Origin: Winkia neuii subsp. neuii DSM 8576
Lineage (GTDB): Bacteria; Actinomycetota; Actinomycetes; Actinomycetales; Actinomycetaceae
Reading direction: 5' to 3'
Length of the DNA: 64,000 nt
Assembly: GCF_000420405.1 (NCBI RefSeq)
Contig: NZ_ATUW01000001.1
Span: 153,072-217,071, forward strand
In this document: one piece after another, positions 51,733-61,972 of the stretch
Layout of the letters: every line of letters starts with the position of its first letter
Position numbering within the stretch: position 1 is the stretch's first letter
Notes under the pieces: model-generated
Database searches by the model: none
Seen by the model: only the letters and a program-made list of their open reading frames with translations
Told to the model about the DNA's origin: nothing
Made by a program: the position numbers and the translations under genes

Positions 51733-52449
51733 CTATTTGATCTGCATCCGGTAGGAGGCATCCACGTATCCGCGCTGTGCGCGCTGTTCTAACACTTCCA
51801 TAATAGTTTGCACATGCCCGTATGCTTTAGAGCCTACGGGCGGAACGTATTCCACCCATCCCGAATTAGTAAGGCGCAGCGGTACGGGGGTCGAGGTCGA
51901 AGCTGGGCGCGCGTTCAGAGCGTACGGTTCCAGCAATTTAGCCAGTTGCACGTGCGCGGTCTGGTCGGATACTACGGCTATTGAATCGGCCTGTGGCACA
52001 ACCACGATGCCGCCGTCGCCCATGTCCACTTTGGGGAGCAGGTCGCGAATGTGTTTCACGGGAAAACGCCAAAGCAGCGCAGAAATCAAGTTGGTGCCGT
52101 TGTCGATGCGCAGGTAGCGATCTTCTTTGTCCCCCAGCACCCGGATACGCAATTCGGGGGTGCCGTCCTGATTCAAGTGCAGGGATTCGAAATTTGCCCA
52201 GGCTAAATCTAGCAGCTGCCCGCGAGTGGATAGGTCCAGTAGGTGCCCGATCATCTTGTTGCGCGTTGTGAGCACGTTCAGTTTGCCGCCCTTGCGCAAT
52301 GCCAGTCCCACGGACATGTAACGGCCGATGCGAGTGATTTCGAATAGCGGTGCTACCCCTTTTGCCATGTGCTCTTCGCGGAACATGACGGTGGGCGCAG
52401 TTACGGGCAGCAGCTGTGCCAGAGGGGACGTACCGAATGCATTACTCAC
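51733..52449 (-). CDS. Hypothetical protein upstream of the RNase H-domain gene
   Basis: I do not recognise this 238-residue protein. It is soluble, without signal peptide or helices, and has a mixed alpha/beta pattern (FEITRIGRYMSVGLALR, LLDLAWANFESLHL, GGIVVVPQADSIAVV). The GTG at 52449 is the most likely start; the frame is open to 52677, but the added part lacks conserved features and overlaps the terminator-side gap. It is 20 nt before the RNase H-domain gene. Confidence 0.6.
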   Translation of the reverse strand: MSNAFGTSPLAQLLPVTAPTVMFREEHMAKGVAPLFEITRIGRYMSVGLALRKGGKLNVLTTRNKMIGHLLDLSTRGQLLDLAWANFESLHLNQDGTPELRIRVLGDKEDRYLRIDNGTNLISALLWRFPVKHIRDLLPKVDMGDGGIVVVPQADSIAVVSDQTAHVQLAKLLEPYALNARPASTSTPVPLRLTNSGWVEYVPPVGSKAYGHVQTIMEVLEQRAQRGYVDASYRMQIK

Positions 52450-52655
52450 GGTCTTATTGTTGCCGTTTGCGCAAGTTTTCGCACGTTGAAAGCAATATGG
52501 GGTGCATCGCAATTGCCCATCTGGCCCTCCGTGGATCGCCCCAGTCGAAGCCGGGCCCTTAGGGCGAGCAGACCCCAGCGTGCAACGCAGGGCGGACTGC
52601 CCCCGCCAAAGCGCACGCGGCCTCGGTAGCGCACTGTCGGTAAGGGAACACAGCA

Positions 52656-52685
52656 AGAGGCCGGCGGGTTTCCCCACCGGCCTCT
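52656..52685 (-). terminator. Hairpin after pckG
   Basis: AGAGGCCGG pairs with CCGGCCTCT, extended by three more pairs past one mismatch, with a tiny loop (52656-52685). No strong T tract follows on the minus strand, so it could be factor-assisted. The rest of the gap 52450-52655 holds nothing I recognise. Confidence 0.55.
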
Positions 52686-52713
52686 AACTAGCTACCTAGA
52701 GAAGGCTAAAAAT

Positions 52714-54567
52714 CTACTTCTTAGCGGCGGCGATGCGGTCGCGCAGAGCCTGCAGCTCATCGAGGATGGGCTGAGGAACCTTGTCGCCAAACTGCTCGAA
52801 GTACTTTGCAGTGTCGTCAGCTTCAGCGGCCCAGGCATCGGGATCGATGGCGTACATCTTGTCCCATTCCTCCTTGCCTAAACCGGTGCCCTCGAGGTTG
52901 AAGTCCTCGAACTTCGGGTACAAGCCAGTGACCCCTTCGATGGCTTCGACCTGACCGGAAACGCGGCGGACGATCCAATCCAAAACGCGGGAGTTGTCGC
53001 CATAGCCCGGCCAAATGAACTTGCCATCTTCGTCCTTGCGGAACCAGTTGACCTGGTATACCTTCGGGAACTTGTCGCCCAACTTCTTCTGCATTTCGAG
53101 CCAGTGGCCCCAGTAGTCGGCCATGTTGTAGCCGCAGAAGGGAAGCATTGCGAACGGATCGTGGCGCAGGGAGCCAGCCTTGACGTCGGTCGCAGCCGCG
53201 GTTACCTCGGAAGACACGTTAGCGCCAATGAACACGCCGTGTGCCGGAGTGTACTGCTCGGCAACTAGCGGAACGTTGGTTGCGCGGCGGCCGCCGAACA
53301 GGATTGCGTCCACCGGAACGCCCTGGGGGGCTTCCCAGTCGGGGCAAATAATTGGGCACTGCGAAGCGGGCACGGTGAAGCGGGAGTTCGGGTGTGCTGC
53401 CTTCTTGCCAGCCTTAGCGTCCTCGGGAGTGTAGTCGTTGCCCTGCCAGTCGATCAGGTGATCGGGCAGTTCAGCGTCGATGCCCTCCCACCACACGTCG
53501 CCGTCGTCGGTGAGCGCTACGTTAGTGAAAATGGAGTTGGCGCGGGCCGTGTCCATTGCCATCGGGTTGGTCTTGTAAGAGGTGCCCGGGGCAACGCCGA
53601 AGAATCCGGCCTCGGGGTTGATCGCGTACAGGCGGCCGTCGGGGCCCGGACGCATCCAAGCAATGTCGTCGCCAACAGTTTCGACCTTGTAGCCCTTGAT
53701 GGTGGGCTGCAACATGGCAAGGTTGGTCTTGCCGCATGCGGACGGGAACGCGGCAGTCACGTGGTACTGGTTGCCAGTGGCTTCCTCGGTGAGGCGCAAC
53801 ACCAGCATGTGCTCTGCCATCCAGCCGTCGCGGCGGCCCATGGTAGAAGCAATGCGCAGCGCGAAGCACTTCTTGCCTAGCAGTGCGTTGCCGCCGTAAC
53901 CGGAACCGTAAGACCAAATCTCGTTTGCTTCGGGGAAGTGAGTAATGTACTTCTCGTCGTTGCAAGGCCAAGCGGTGTCCTGCTGGCCTTCCTCGAGCGG
54001 GGAGCCAACGGAGTGGACCGCGGGAACCCACGGCTTGCCCTCGGCGATCAAATCGAGGGCCTTAGCCCCCATTCGAGTCATGATACGCATGGAGCACACG
54101 ACGTACGGGGAGTCGGTGATTTCGATGCCAAGCTGCGAGATGGGGCCACCCAGTGGGCCCATTGAGAAGGGAACCACGTACATGGTGCGGCCCTTCATTG
54201 CGCCACGGAATACACCCTTTTCGCCAATAAGGGTTTCCTTCATCTCCTTGGGATCTGCCCAGTGGTTGGTGGGGCCTGCGTCCTCTTCCTTTTCGGAGCA
54301 AATGAAGGTGCGGGACTCGACACGAGCCACGTCCGACGGGAGCGAACGAGCTAGGAAGCAGTTGGGGCGCTTCTCTTCATTGAGCTTGGTGAGCATCCCG
54401 GTCTTAACCATCATCGAGGTGAGGCGGTCCCATTCCTCTTGGGATCCGTCGGCAAACTCGATGGCCTCAGGCTTGGTAATGTCGGCAATCTTAGCAACCC
54501 ACTTCACAACTTCTTCGGGTGCGTTAGCCGGTGCTGCGGCCTGGATGTCCTTTTCAGTAACGGTCAT
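52714..54567 (-). CDS. pckG: Phosphoenolpyruvate carboxykinase (GTP)
   Basis: The 617-residue enzyme makes phosphoenolpyruvate from oxaloacetate using GTP. Family motifs: the P-loop [37 protein letters not shown], and [12 protein letters not shown]. Length and motifs are those of the GTP-type enzyme of actinobacteria and animals. ATG 54567 has AGGAGG 12 nt upstream, a wide spacing; an earlier start at 54612 is less likely. It would supply gluconeogenesis when proline, alanine and other amino acids (via the put and ald genes here) are the carbon source. Confidence 0.97.
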   Translation of the reverse strand: MTVTEKDIQAAAPANAPEEVVKWVAKIADITKPEAIEFADGSQEEWDRLTSMMVKTGMLTKLNEEKRPNCFLARSLPSDVARVESRTFICSEKEEDAGPTNHWADPKEMKETLIGEKGVFRGAMKGRTMYVVPFSMGPLGGPISQLGIEITDSPYVVCSMRIMTRMGAKALDLIAEGKPWVPAVHSVGSPLEEGQQDTAWPCNDEKYITHFPEANEIWSYGSGYGGNALLGKKCFALRIASTMGRRDGWMAEHMLVLRLTEEATGNQYHVTAAFPSACGKTNLAMLQPTIKGYKVETVGDDIAWMRPGPDGRLYAINPEAGFFGVAPGTSYKTNPMAMDTARANSIFTNVALTDDGDVWWEGIDAELPDHLIDWQGNDYTPEDAKAGKKAAHPNSRFTVPASQCPIICPDWEAPQGVPVDAILFGGRRATNVPLVAEQYTPAHGVFIGANVSSEVTAAATDVKAGSLRHDPFAMLPFCGYNMADYWGHWLEMQKKLGDKFPKVYQVNWFRKDEDGKFIWPGYGDNSRVLDWIVRRVSGQVEAIEGVTGLYPKFEDFNLEGTGLGKEEWDKMYAIDPDAWAAEADDTAKYFEQFGDKVPQPILDELQALRDRIAAAKK

Positions 54568-54886
54568 AACTTTGTTCAGCCTCCTGAGCCTTGAAAGGGG
54601 CGTCTGCGTCAACGCCCGATGACGTATCTATCTTTGCAGACCATTGCGATAATTGCACCGGGCAGAAGTCCCTGATTTATGCCTATTTCAAAAAGTTGCC
54701 ACCACACTTGCATAAAACTGCCTGCGACTATGAAGCCTGCGCAATCACTCGCGTTTGCAAAGGTGCAGGCCACAATGTGTTCCACGGCATTGTCGTGCGC
54801 CACAGTGCAACCTTCGATAGTTTGAGGATGTCGCTAAAGGCGAAATTTTAGCTACAAAAATATCCCCTTCAATGAACGGAGTTGCC
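54568..54886. other. Divergent intergenic region between pckG and catalase
   Basis: This 319-bp gap should hold promoters for both genes. AT-rich stretches lie at 54835-54865 near the catalase side. I see no convincing gene, repeat, riboswitch or terminator in it; the open frames within it lack ribosome binding sites and known features. Confidence 0.6.
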
Positions 54887-56341
54887 ATGCCTAAAAACCC
54901 AAAGAAAAACGCTACTGGGGACTTTGGGGCCCCTGCTGTATCCGAAGAGCACTCCTTAACCGTCGGCCCCGACGGCCCTATTGTTCTGCACGACGTTCAC
55001 CTGGTCGAATCCCTGGCGCACTTTAACCGCGAGAACGTTCCAGAGCGTCGCCCTCACGCGAAGGGGTCGGGGGCTTTTGGCGTCTTTGAGGTAACCGAAG
55101 ACGTCTCGAAGTACACCCACGCCAAGTTCTTGCAGAAGGGGGCCAAAACCCGCATGCTGGCGCGCTTTTCCACCGTGGCTGGCGAGATGGGCTCGCCCGA
55201 CACGTGGCGCGACGTGCGCGGTTTTGCGTTGAAGTTCTATACCGAGGACGGCAACTTCGACATGGTGGGAAACAACACCCCCACCTTCTTTATGCGCGAT
55301 CCGCTGAAGTTCCCGCACTTCATTCGGTCCCAAAAGCGCCTTCCCGACCGCGGCCTACGCGACAACAACATGCAGTGGGATTACTGGTCGCTGTCCCCCG
55401 AAAGTGCCCACCAGGTTTCCTACCTCATGGGTCCGCGGGGGATTCCCAAATCCTACCGGCACATGAACGGGTATTCTTCGCACACCTATTCGCTGATCAA
55501 TTCCGAGGGCGAACTATTTTGGGTGCGCTGGCACTTCCACACCGAACAGGGGGTACAGAACCTCTCGAACGAAGAGGCCGAGAAGCTGGCCGGGTCAGAT
55601 CCTGACTTCCACAGGAAGGACCTGTTCGAAGCTATCGAGCGGGGCGACTATCCCTCCTGGCGGGTCGACTTCCAGATCATGCCTTACGAGGAGGCCAAGA
55701 CCTACCGTTTCAACCCGTTTGATCTGACTAAAACTATTTCGAAGAAGGACTACCCGCTGATCCCGGTCGGAAAGTTTACGCTCAACGAAAATCCAACGAA
55801 CTTCTTCGCGCAGATTGAACAGGCCGCGTTTGCGCCCTCAAACTTGGTGCCGGGCACGGGCCTGTCCCCCGACAAAATGTTGCTGGGGCGCGCATTCGCC
55901 TATGCGGATGCCCAACGCAACCGCATAGGCACCAACTATGCGCAGCTGCCAGTAAACCGGCCGGTAGTGGAAACCAATGCCTACACCTTCGATGGGCAGA
56001 TGGCGTTCGAACATTCTGGGGACGCCCCGGTCTACGCTCCTAACTCTTACGAGCGCGACTGGGCTCAGGGCGGCGGCGTGGCCGAAGCCTCGTGGGAAAA
56101 CGACGGGGAGCTGGTTCGCAGCGCCGCCACTTTGCATTCCGAGGACGACGACTTCACGCAGGCACATGAGCTGGTGCGCAATGTCTACACTGCCAAGGAA
56201 CGCGAGGATCTGGTCGACACCGTAGTGGGCATGTTGAACCACGGGCAGGGCAAGGAGCCCGTGCTCACAAATGTCATCGCCTATTGGAAGAACATTGACC
56301 AGGAAGTTGGCGAAGCAATCGAAAAAGGCTTGCGCGCCTAA
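54887..56341 (+). CDS. katA: Monofunctional heme catalase
   Basis: The 484-residue protein is a small-subunit catalase. Catalytic histidine lies in [13 protein letters not shown], asparagine in [13 protein letters not shown], and the heme tyrosine in [15 protein letters not shown]. No C-terminal flavodoxin-like domain is present, matching the clade of ~480-residue enzymes. The ATG at 54887 follows ACGGAG; an ATG 15 nt upstream is less likely. It removes hydrogen peroxide. It is divergent from pckG. Confidence 0.96.
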   Translation: MPKNPKKNATGDFGAPAVSEEHSLTVGPDGPIVLHDVHLVESLAHFNRENVPERRPHAKGSGAFGVFEVTEDVSKYTHAKFLQKGAKTRMLARFSTVAGEMGSPDTWRDVRGFALKFYTEDGNFDMVGNNTPTFFMRDPLKFPHFIRSQKRLPDRGLRDNNMQWDYWSLSPESAHQVSYLMGPRGIPKSYRHMNGYSSHTYSLINSEGELFWVRWHFHTEQGVQNLSNEEAEKLAGSDPDFHRKDLFEAIERGDYPSWRVDFQIMPYEEAKTYRFNPFDLTKTISKKDYPLIPVGKFTLNENPTNFFAQIEQAAFAPSNLVPGTGLSPDKMLLGRAFAYADAQRNRIGTNYAQLPVNRPVVETNAYTFDGQMAFEHSGDAPVYAPNSYERDWAQGGGVAEASWENDGELVRSAATLHSEDDDFTQAHELVRNVYTAKEREDLVDTVVGMLNHGQGKEPVLTNVIAYWKNIDQEVGEAIEKGLRA

Positions 56342-56359
56342 GCACGTACGCCGCAAAAT

Positions 56360-56511
56360 GAAAGCACCGGAGAGGTTGTGCGCGCTCGGGGCGCGGACGG
56401 GCATTTGCGCAGGCACCAGGCGAAAGCACCGGAGAGGTGGTGCGCGCTCGGGGCGCAGACGGGCATTTGCGCGAAGCGCAAGGGCGGGAGCGCGCACAAC
56501 CTCTCCGGTGC
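56360..56511. repeat. Direct and inverted repeat cluster after the catalase gene
   Basis: Two 51-bp direct copies (56360-56410 and 56422-56472) differ at only two positions and begin GAAAGCACCGGAGAGGT. A 22-bp exact inverted copy of their central part lies at 56490-56511, so the transcript can fold into a long hairpin with either copy. A weaker partial copy follows to about 56550. It occupies the convergent gap between the catalase and POT genes. It may act as terminator or be a dispersed repeat family. Confidence 0.8.
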
Positions 56512-56614
56512 GAAAGAGCAAAAGCACGCACAACCTCGCAGGCGAGGAGGGACATTTGCGCTTAGCAGGGGGCGCCAGCCCCTGCCAGTGAATCCCGTTA
56601 GGGAATTACTACGC

Positions 56615-58108
56615 TCAGGCTACGGGTTCTTCCATCCCCGCGTTGATGTGGCGCCCGATCCAGGGCGATAGACATGCCAGGATCAGGGTAAATACCAGTG
56701 CTACTACGCCGGTGCCCACGAACACCGTGGTGTGCGACAGGTCGCCCGTGCGTTGCAAGACCTGTGCGGTAATTGCCTGCCCGGAGGCCGAAGCTAAAAA
56801 CCACAGTGCCATTGCCTGGCTCTTGAATGCCCGGGGAGCCAGCAGTGTGGTAGCTGCCAAACCTACCGGCGAAAGGCAGAGTTCGCCCAGGGTCTGGATC
56901 ACGTAAGTGAGGGCCAAAACCCACCAGGGGCTGCGCCCTCCCGCGTAGACCGCGGCCCAGGCTCCCAGCCATATGAAGGACAGGGCTGCCAAGCCGAGTC
57001 CGATGGTGAACTTGATGGCGGTGGGCACGCGGTTTCCGACTCTGCCCCACAGCGCCGCAAACAGCGGGGATAGTGCCACGATGAATAGCGGGTTGATGGA
57101 CTGGTACCATTCGGGGTTTATGGCCAGTCCGCCAACACTTAGGTGTGTGTTGTCTTTTGCGAAGGCGGCCATGGAGGAGGCTGCCTGTTCGAAGATCATC
57201 CAGAACAACATTGCTGCCACAAACAGTGGGATGAAGGCGGAAAGGCGGGAGCGTTCGGCCGCGTCCACCTTCTTGGAGCGGAACATTACTACGAAGTAGC
57301 AAATAGGTGCAGCCAGGGCCAACAGGGTTAGCGAGTCGATAGCGTTTACCAACCAGCCTTTTCCGGTAATTAGGTGTACCAGAACCAGCACTACCGCGAG
57401 TGCGCCTAGCAGCCCGCCCGCAAAGATCCACATGCGTTTGCGCTCAGCGCTGGTAAGTGGGTTGGGGACGTCGTCGACGGCCGGGTTTAGGTATTTGCGC
57501 CCTTGGATGTAGAACAACAGGGCTATGGCCATGCCGAAGGCTGCCACCGAGAAGCCCGCGTGGTAGCCGCCCCAGTTGCGGGCAGCAGCAACGATGAAGG
57601 AGGAAATGAACGAGCCGATGTTGATGCCCATGTAGAAGATCGAGAAGCCTGCTTCGCGCTTGGGGTCGTGGTCGCGGTAGAGGTTGCCAACCATTGCGGA
57701 AATGTTTGGCTTCAACAGGCCTGTGCCGAGGGCGACCAGGATAATTCCTAGGTAGGACATGGTTGGGATGGGGATCGCCAGGGCAATGTGGCCGGCAATG
57801 ATCACTAGCCCGCCGTACAGGGTGGCGCGGCGTGGGCCCCACACGCGGTCGGCAAACCAGCCGCCGAGCACTGACAGCAGGAATACGGAGGCCGAATATA
57901 TTTGGGCTAGGGACTGCCCGATTGCGTCGTCAAGTGCCAGTCCGCCGTTGGCTAGGGTGTCTACCAGGTAGTAGAGCAAGATGGCACGCATCGAGTAGTA
58001 GCTGAAGCGTTCGAACGCCTCGGTTGTAAATAGCGGCATCAAGCCTAGAGGGTGCCCGAAGAATCTTTTGTTGGGTGGATTCCACTGTGATTCAGCCTGA
58101 ACGGCCAT
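56615..58108 (-). CDS. POT/PTR family di-/tripeptide transporter
   Basis: The 497-residue proton-driven peptide transporter has ~14 helices and the family motifs: FTTEAFERFSYYSMRAIL (the ExxERFxYY motif), GGWFADRVWGPRRA, and YMGINIGSFISSFI of the PTR2 signature. GGAGGAACA precedes the ATG at 58108; a longer frame reaches 58132. It should import small peptides, fitting amino acid use elsewhere in the window. It stands alone, convergent with the catalase gene. Confidence 0.93.
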   Translation of the reverse strand: MAVQAESQWNPPNKRFFGHPLGLMPLFTTEAFERFSYYSMRAILLYYLVDTLANGGLALDDAIGQSLAQIYSASVFLLSVLGGWFADRVWGPRRATLYGGLVIIAGHIALAIPIPTMSYLGIILVALGTGLLKPNISAMVGNLYRDHDPKREAGFSIFYMGINIGSFISSFIVAAARNWGGYHAGFSVAAFGMAIALLFYIQGRKYLNPAVDDVPNPLTSAERKRMWIFAGGLLGALAVVLVLVHLITGKGWLVNAIDSLTLLALAAPICYFVVMFRSKKVDAAERSRLSAFIPLFVAAMLFWMIFEQAASSMAAFAKDNTHLSVGGLAINPEWYQSINPLFIVALSPLFAALWGRVGNRVPTAIKFTIGLGLAALSFIWLGAWAAVYAGGRSPWWVLALTYVIQTLGELCLSPVGLAATTLLAPRAFKSQAMALWFLASASGQAITAQVLQRTGDLSHTTVFVGTGVVALVFTLILACLSPWIGRHINAGMEEPVA

Positions 58109-58215
58109 TGTTCCTCCGCATGTCGGGTACATAAATCATATTCGGATTTGGCTTACTATACCCACATTTTTGCAATATCTAAATTTTACTTGCGGATTAC
58201 AGTGCCCACTTGGAC

Positions 58216-58257
58216 GTAAAAAGCCGTCTCAGCCAACTAATATTTGGTTGAGACGGC
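58216..58257 (-). terminator. Terminator of the deo operon
   Basis: GCCGTCTCAGCCAA (58223-58236) and TTGGTTGAGACGGC (58244-58257) form a 14-bp stem with one G-T pair and a 7-nt loop. On the minus strand it is followed by TTTTT. It lies just past the last gene of the operon. Confidence 0.88.
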
Positions 58258-58269
58258 GTTTACGTTCTA

Positions 58270-59910
58270 CTACAGCCCACAGGCTGAAGCGACGTCCTGT
58301 TTCAGCTTTTGCAGCCGCTGCTTCGCCTGCTCGTGAGGTACCTTTTCGCCGGCGGGTAGTACTACCTCCAAATAGCATTTGAGCTTGGGTTCTGTGCCTG
58401 AAGGGCGTATTACTACCCGGTCGTTGGCGGCAGTTTCGAAGATGACCGCATCGGTGGGGGGCAGTTTTTCGGTTCCGTCCTTTAGGTCTAGGGTTCGCAC
58501 CACCTGCGATCCGGCGAGGGCGGCCGGCCTCTCTGCCCGCAGTTTTGCCATGGTTCTACTGATCAGATTCAGGTCTTTTACGCGGAACGTGAGTGGGGCT
58601 GTTTGGTAGAGCCCAAATTTGCGTGCCAGCTCGTCGAGTTCGTCAACTAGCGTTTTGCCTTGGGCTTTGAGCTCAGCGCCCAGCAGGGCAGCAACCACCG
58701 CGGTTGCTATGCCATCTTTGTCGCGCACAGCCTGCGGGTTGGGGCAGTGCCCTATGGCTTCTTCGTAGCCGTAGAGCAGATTTTCGGTGCGGGCAATCCA
58801 TTTGAACCCGGTCAGAGTTTGGGCAAATCCCAGCCCGGCGTCCTCGGCAATTTTTCCTAGCAAGCGCGAGGACACGATAGAACAGGCTAGGGTACCAGAC
58901 TGCGCCCCAGCTGCAAGGTGGGATCCTAACAGTGCCCCTGTTTCGTCTCCCGACAACGCCCGCCATTGGCCCTGGTCGCATACTGCTAGTGCACACCTGT
59001 CCGCATCCGGGTCGAGGGCGATTACTAGGTCTGCGCGCACCCGCTCAGCTTCTTGGAAGGCCAACTCTAGCGCCCCGTCCTCTTCGGGGTTTGGAAATGC
59101 CACGGTGGGAAAGTCCGGGTCGGAGTCTGCCTGAGCGGATACGAGTTGCACGTTAGTGAATCCTGCCCTCCGCAGCGCCTGTTCGCAGATGCGCCCGCCC
59201 ACCCCGTGCATGGGGGTCAATACGATGGTCAGGTCTCGGCTCTTCGGGGGCGGGCAGATGGCAGCTAGATATTGCTCGGTTACGTCTGCGCGAGCAAGCG
59301 GCGATTTTTTGCGGGCCACTTGGTCGGCCTTCGGGGCTTGTTCGATGCACTCGGCAATTTGCGCGTCGGCGGGGGGCACAATTTGCACTCCTTGGGCGAC
59401 GCCGGTGGCCACTCGACCTCCCAAATAAACCTTGTAGCCATTGTCTTGGGCAGGATTGTGCGAGGCCGTGACCATCACCCCCGCGTCGGCGTTTAAAGCA
59501 CGTACGGCAAATGCGGTGACGGGAGTGGGCCCGGCTTCCGGCAATTTCACCGCGTTTCCGCCAGCTGCAGCCACCACTTCGGCCACGGCCTGGGCAAATT
59601 GGGCAGAGCCGTGGCGGGCGTCGCAGCCGACCACTACCTTGGGGGCCTCTACCTGCTGGTTCAGCCAGGCCATCAGCCCGGCGGTAGCACGCACCACCAC
59701 GGCCTCGTTCATGCGGGCGCACCCGGGCCCGAGCCGCCCTCGCAACCCGGCAGTGCCGAATTGCAGTGGACCAGCGAAGGCCTCCTGGAGTTCGCCAACC
59801 GCGGCTTTGCTGCCGGCACGCGCCAGTTCTAGAGTGTGCTCTAGCTGGGCTTTTGTAACCGGATCGGGATCGTGGCGGGCCCAGTCGGCCGCCTGGCCAA
59901 GCAGGTCCAT
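58270..59910 (-). CDS. Phosphohexomutase/phosphopentomutase family protein
   Basis: The 546-residue enzyme has all four alpha-phosphohexomutase motifs: the phosphoserine loop VTASHNPAQDN, the metal loop DPDADRCAL, the sugar-binding GYEEAIGH and the phosphate-binding RPSGTEPK. The GYEEAIG form is typical of the PGM2-like group, which includes phosphopentomutases. As the last gene after deoD, an MFS gene and deoC, it most likely turns (deoxy)ribose-1-phosphate into the 5-phosphate, replacing DeoB. ATG 59910 overlaps the deoC stop (TGATG); a GTG one codon earlier is also possible. Confidence 0.88.
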   Translation of the reverse strand: MDLLGQAADWARHDPDPVTKAQLEHTLELARAGSKAAVGELQEAFAGPLQFGTAGLRGRLGPGCARMNEAVVVRATAGLMAWLNQQVEAPKVVVGCDARHGSAQFAQAVAEVVAAAGGNAVKLPEAGPTPVTAFAVRALNADAGVMVTASHNPAQDNGYKVYLGGRVATGVAQGVQIVPPADAQIAECIEQAPKADQVARKKSPLARADVTEQYLAAICPPPKSRDLTIVLTPMHGVGGRICEQALRRAGFTNVQLVSAQADSDPDFPTVAFPNPEEDGALELAFQEAERVRADLVIALDPDADRCALAVCDQGQWRALSGDETGALLGSHLAAGAQSGTLACSIVSSRLLGKIAEDAGLGFAQTLTGFKWIARTENLLYGYEEAIGHCPNPQAVRDKDGIATAVVAALLGAELKAQGKTLVDELDELARKFGLYQTAPLTFRVKDLNLISRTMAKLRAERPAALAGSQVVRTLDLKDGTEKLPPTDAVIFETAANDRVVIRPSGTEPKLKCYLEVVLPAGEKVPHEQAKQRLQKLKQDVASACGL

Positions 59911-60560
59911 CACAGGTCCATTTCGGCCAGGATTTTTGCCGAGGCCGATAGCCCCAACCGGGTAGCCCCCGCAGCCACCATCTGTTGGGCGGCTTCAGCA
60001 GTGCGGATCCCCCCGGAGGCCTTTACTCCCGCCTTGCCTGCAACGGTGCGGGCCATGAGTTCCACCGCGTGCACGCTCGCACCACCGGCCGGATGAAATC
60101 CGGTTGAGGTCTTGACGAAGTTGGCCCCCGCTGCCACGGCGGCCTGGCAGACCGCTACGATCTGCTCGTCGCTAAGGGCGGCGGATTCAATGATCACCTT
60201 CAAGATTGCGTTCGGGATGGCTTCGCGCACCTGCTCAATTTCCTGGCACACCTGCTGGAATTTGCCAGCTACGGCCAATCCCACATTGATCACCATGTCT
60301 ACTTCTTCGGCCCCGTCGCGCACAGCTTGGGCGGCTTCGGCGGCCTTGATCTGCGGTTTTACCGCCCCGGAGGGAAAACCACAGACGGTGGCCACGTGTA
60401 CGCCCTCGGGAACTTCCAGAGGCAGAGCCGAAGGGGACACGCACACCGAATACGTTCCTAGCTCCCCCGCCTCCTTGGCGAGGGCGGCGAAGTCGCTTGC
60501 GGTGGCTTCGGGTTTGAGTAGGGTATGGTCGATCATTCGAGCTAATTCAGCACGTTTCAT
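59910..60560 (-). CDS. deoC: Deoxyribose-phosphate aldolase
   Basis: The 216-residue class I aldolase splits deoxyribose-5-phosphate into glyceraldehyde-3-phosphate and acetaldehyde. Signatures: [29 protein letters not shown], the Schiff-base region [16 protein letters not shown], and [12 protein letters not shown] with the second lysine. The ATG at 60560 follows GGAAG; the open frame continues to 60668 inside the MFS gene. Its start overlaps the upstream gene's stop by 4 nt. Confidence 0.95.
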   Translation of the reverse strand: MKRAELARMIDHTLLKPEATASDFAALAKEAGELGTYSVCVSPSALPLEVPEGVHVATVCGFPSGAVKPQIKAAEAAQAVRDGAEEVDMVINVGLAVAGKFQQVCQEIEQVREAIPNAILKVIIESAALSDEQIVAVCQAAVAAGANFVKTSTGFHPAGGASVHAVELMARTVAGKAGVKASGGIRTAEAAQQMVAAGATRLGLSASAKILAEMDL

Positions 60561-61972
60561 TTGGCTTCCTTCCGCCGCTGCCGATTCTTTTGTTCGATTT
60601 TGGTCATGTTCTGGTCGGCTACCGCATAGATTGCGATGCCAACCAGTGCTATCAGCGCCAGTATCCACATGACTGCGCCGTATCCTTCGGTCCGCCCACC
60701 TAGCGGGTTCAGCACGCGGGGGACCGAAAGGTGCAGGTCGGCGAGTTTAGCGCTGTAGGCAATGCCCAGCGGGATAGCAATGTTGATGGTGAGGTTGTAG
60801 AAGCCGATTGCGATGCCCGACTGCTCGGGCGCGATCTTCGCCAGGGCGCTAGACAGTAAGGGGGCGTACATGAGGGCGAAGCCGCAGGCGAATAGCAGTG
60901 CGGCTACTACGAACACGGCCGGGGAGGCGTTCATGAACAGCGCCATTAGGACCAGTGCCAGAATGATTGATCCTCCAGCAGAGTAGATGGCTGGGCGGGT
61001 AGGAAGGTACTGGCCAATTTTGCCGGAGGCCGCCCCCACAATGATTGCTCCCACGTAGCCGGGGGCCAACAGCAGGGCGGATTTGTCGGACGTGTAGCCG
61101 TGTATCTGCGCTGCAATCGCGGGAAATAGCACGATGAAGCCCAGCTGCACAGAGTAGACAATGAATACGAGTACCAGCGCCCACACGTACCTGCCGTTTT
61201 TGAAAAAGCGCGATTGCACGAGTGCCCCGGACGATTTCGCCACGTGCACGGCAAACAGGGCGATGCCCGCCACCGTGGGCACGAGCCAAAGCCAGTTGAA
61301 CTCCTGCATGAACATGATCAAGCTGGTAGCAAAGATGCCGATGAGGGCGAGCCCCACCCAATCGACGCTTCCCGTTTGCAGCTCGTCGTCGGCTGGAAGC
61401 GTTTTTAGCACGATCGGAATGGCCAGCACTAGTACCACTGGGATCGCAAACATTGCCGTCCACGACACGTAGGTTGCCATGAAACCGCTGGCCAGAGCCC
61501 CGAAAAGGGTGGCGGCCTGGAATGCGGAGGTGGAAAAGCCCAGGTAAGTCTTTTGTTGAGCGGCTGACAGATGCTTGGTTACGTAGATGACGTAGAGCGT
61601 TTCGGCGGCCGCCAACCCTGCAGTCTGCACGATACGCCCGGTGAGTACCAGCGGCCACACCCTTTGGCCAATAAAACCTATCAGGGAGCCGACTACGGCC
61701 AGCGTGATGCCCGCCAGTACCAGTTTGCGCACTGGCACAAAGTCGGAGAGGGCGGCGTAGACTACTGCGCCAATGCCGATCAAAATACCCGCTAGGGAGG
61801 CCTGCAAGGAGACCTGGTTTAGGCTCAGGTCTAGCGCCTGCCCCATGGAAGCGGTCATGAATTTAAAACCGTTGTCGATAATCAAGCTGAACACGAAGGT
61901 GAACAGCATGATGGGCACAGCCGCCTGGGGATTGACGCCCGCCCGGGCCTTGGAAGTTTTCGCGCGGCTCAT
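60557..61972 (-). CDS. MFS transporter in the nucleoside catabolism operon
   Basis: The 471-residue protein has ~14 helices typical of the DHA2-like drug/proton branch, with [20 protein letters not shown] and [15 protein letters not shown] in the first half. It lies between deoD and deoC with 4-nt overlaps on each side, so it is tightly co-expressed with nucleoside-degrading enzymes. A nucleoside or deoxyribonucleoside importer role would fit, although no such substrate is documented for this branch that I know; export is also possible. Confidence 0.75.
   Translation of the reverse strand: MSRAKTSKARAGVNPQAAVPIMLFTFVFSLIIDNGFKFMTASMGQALDLSLNQVSLQASLAGILIGIGAVVYAALSDFVPVRKLVLAGITLAVVGSLIGFIGQRVWPLVLTGRIVQTAGLAAAETLYVIYVTKHLSAAQQKTYLGFSTSAFQAATLFGALASGFMATYVSWTAMFAIPVVLVLAIPIVLKTLPADDELQTGSVDWVGLALIGIFATSLIMFMQEFNWLWLVPTVAGIALFAVHVAKSSGALVQSRFFKNGRYVWALVLVFIVYSVQLGFIVLFPAIAAQIHGYTSDKSALLLAPGYVGAIIVGAASGKIGQYLPTRPAIYSAGGSIILALVLMALFMNASPAVFVVAALLFACGFALMYAPLLSSALAKIAPEQSGIAIGFYNLTINIAIPLGIAYSAKLADLHLSVPRVLNPLGGRTEGYGAVMWILALIALVGIAIYAVADQNMTKIEQKNRQRRKEAK

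Noticed and set aside
54609-54803. Small minus-strand gene between pckG and catalase
   Set aside because: No ribosome binding site, no conserved pattern, and it lies in the expected promoter region.
56360-56550. CRISPR-like array
   Set aside because: Only two direct copies with a 11-bp gap plus an inverted copy; no regular spacers and no cas genes.
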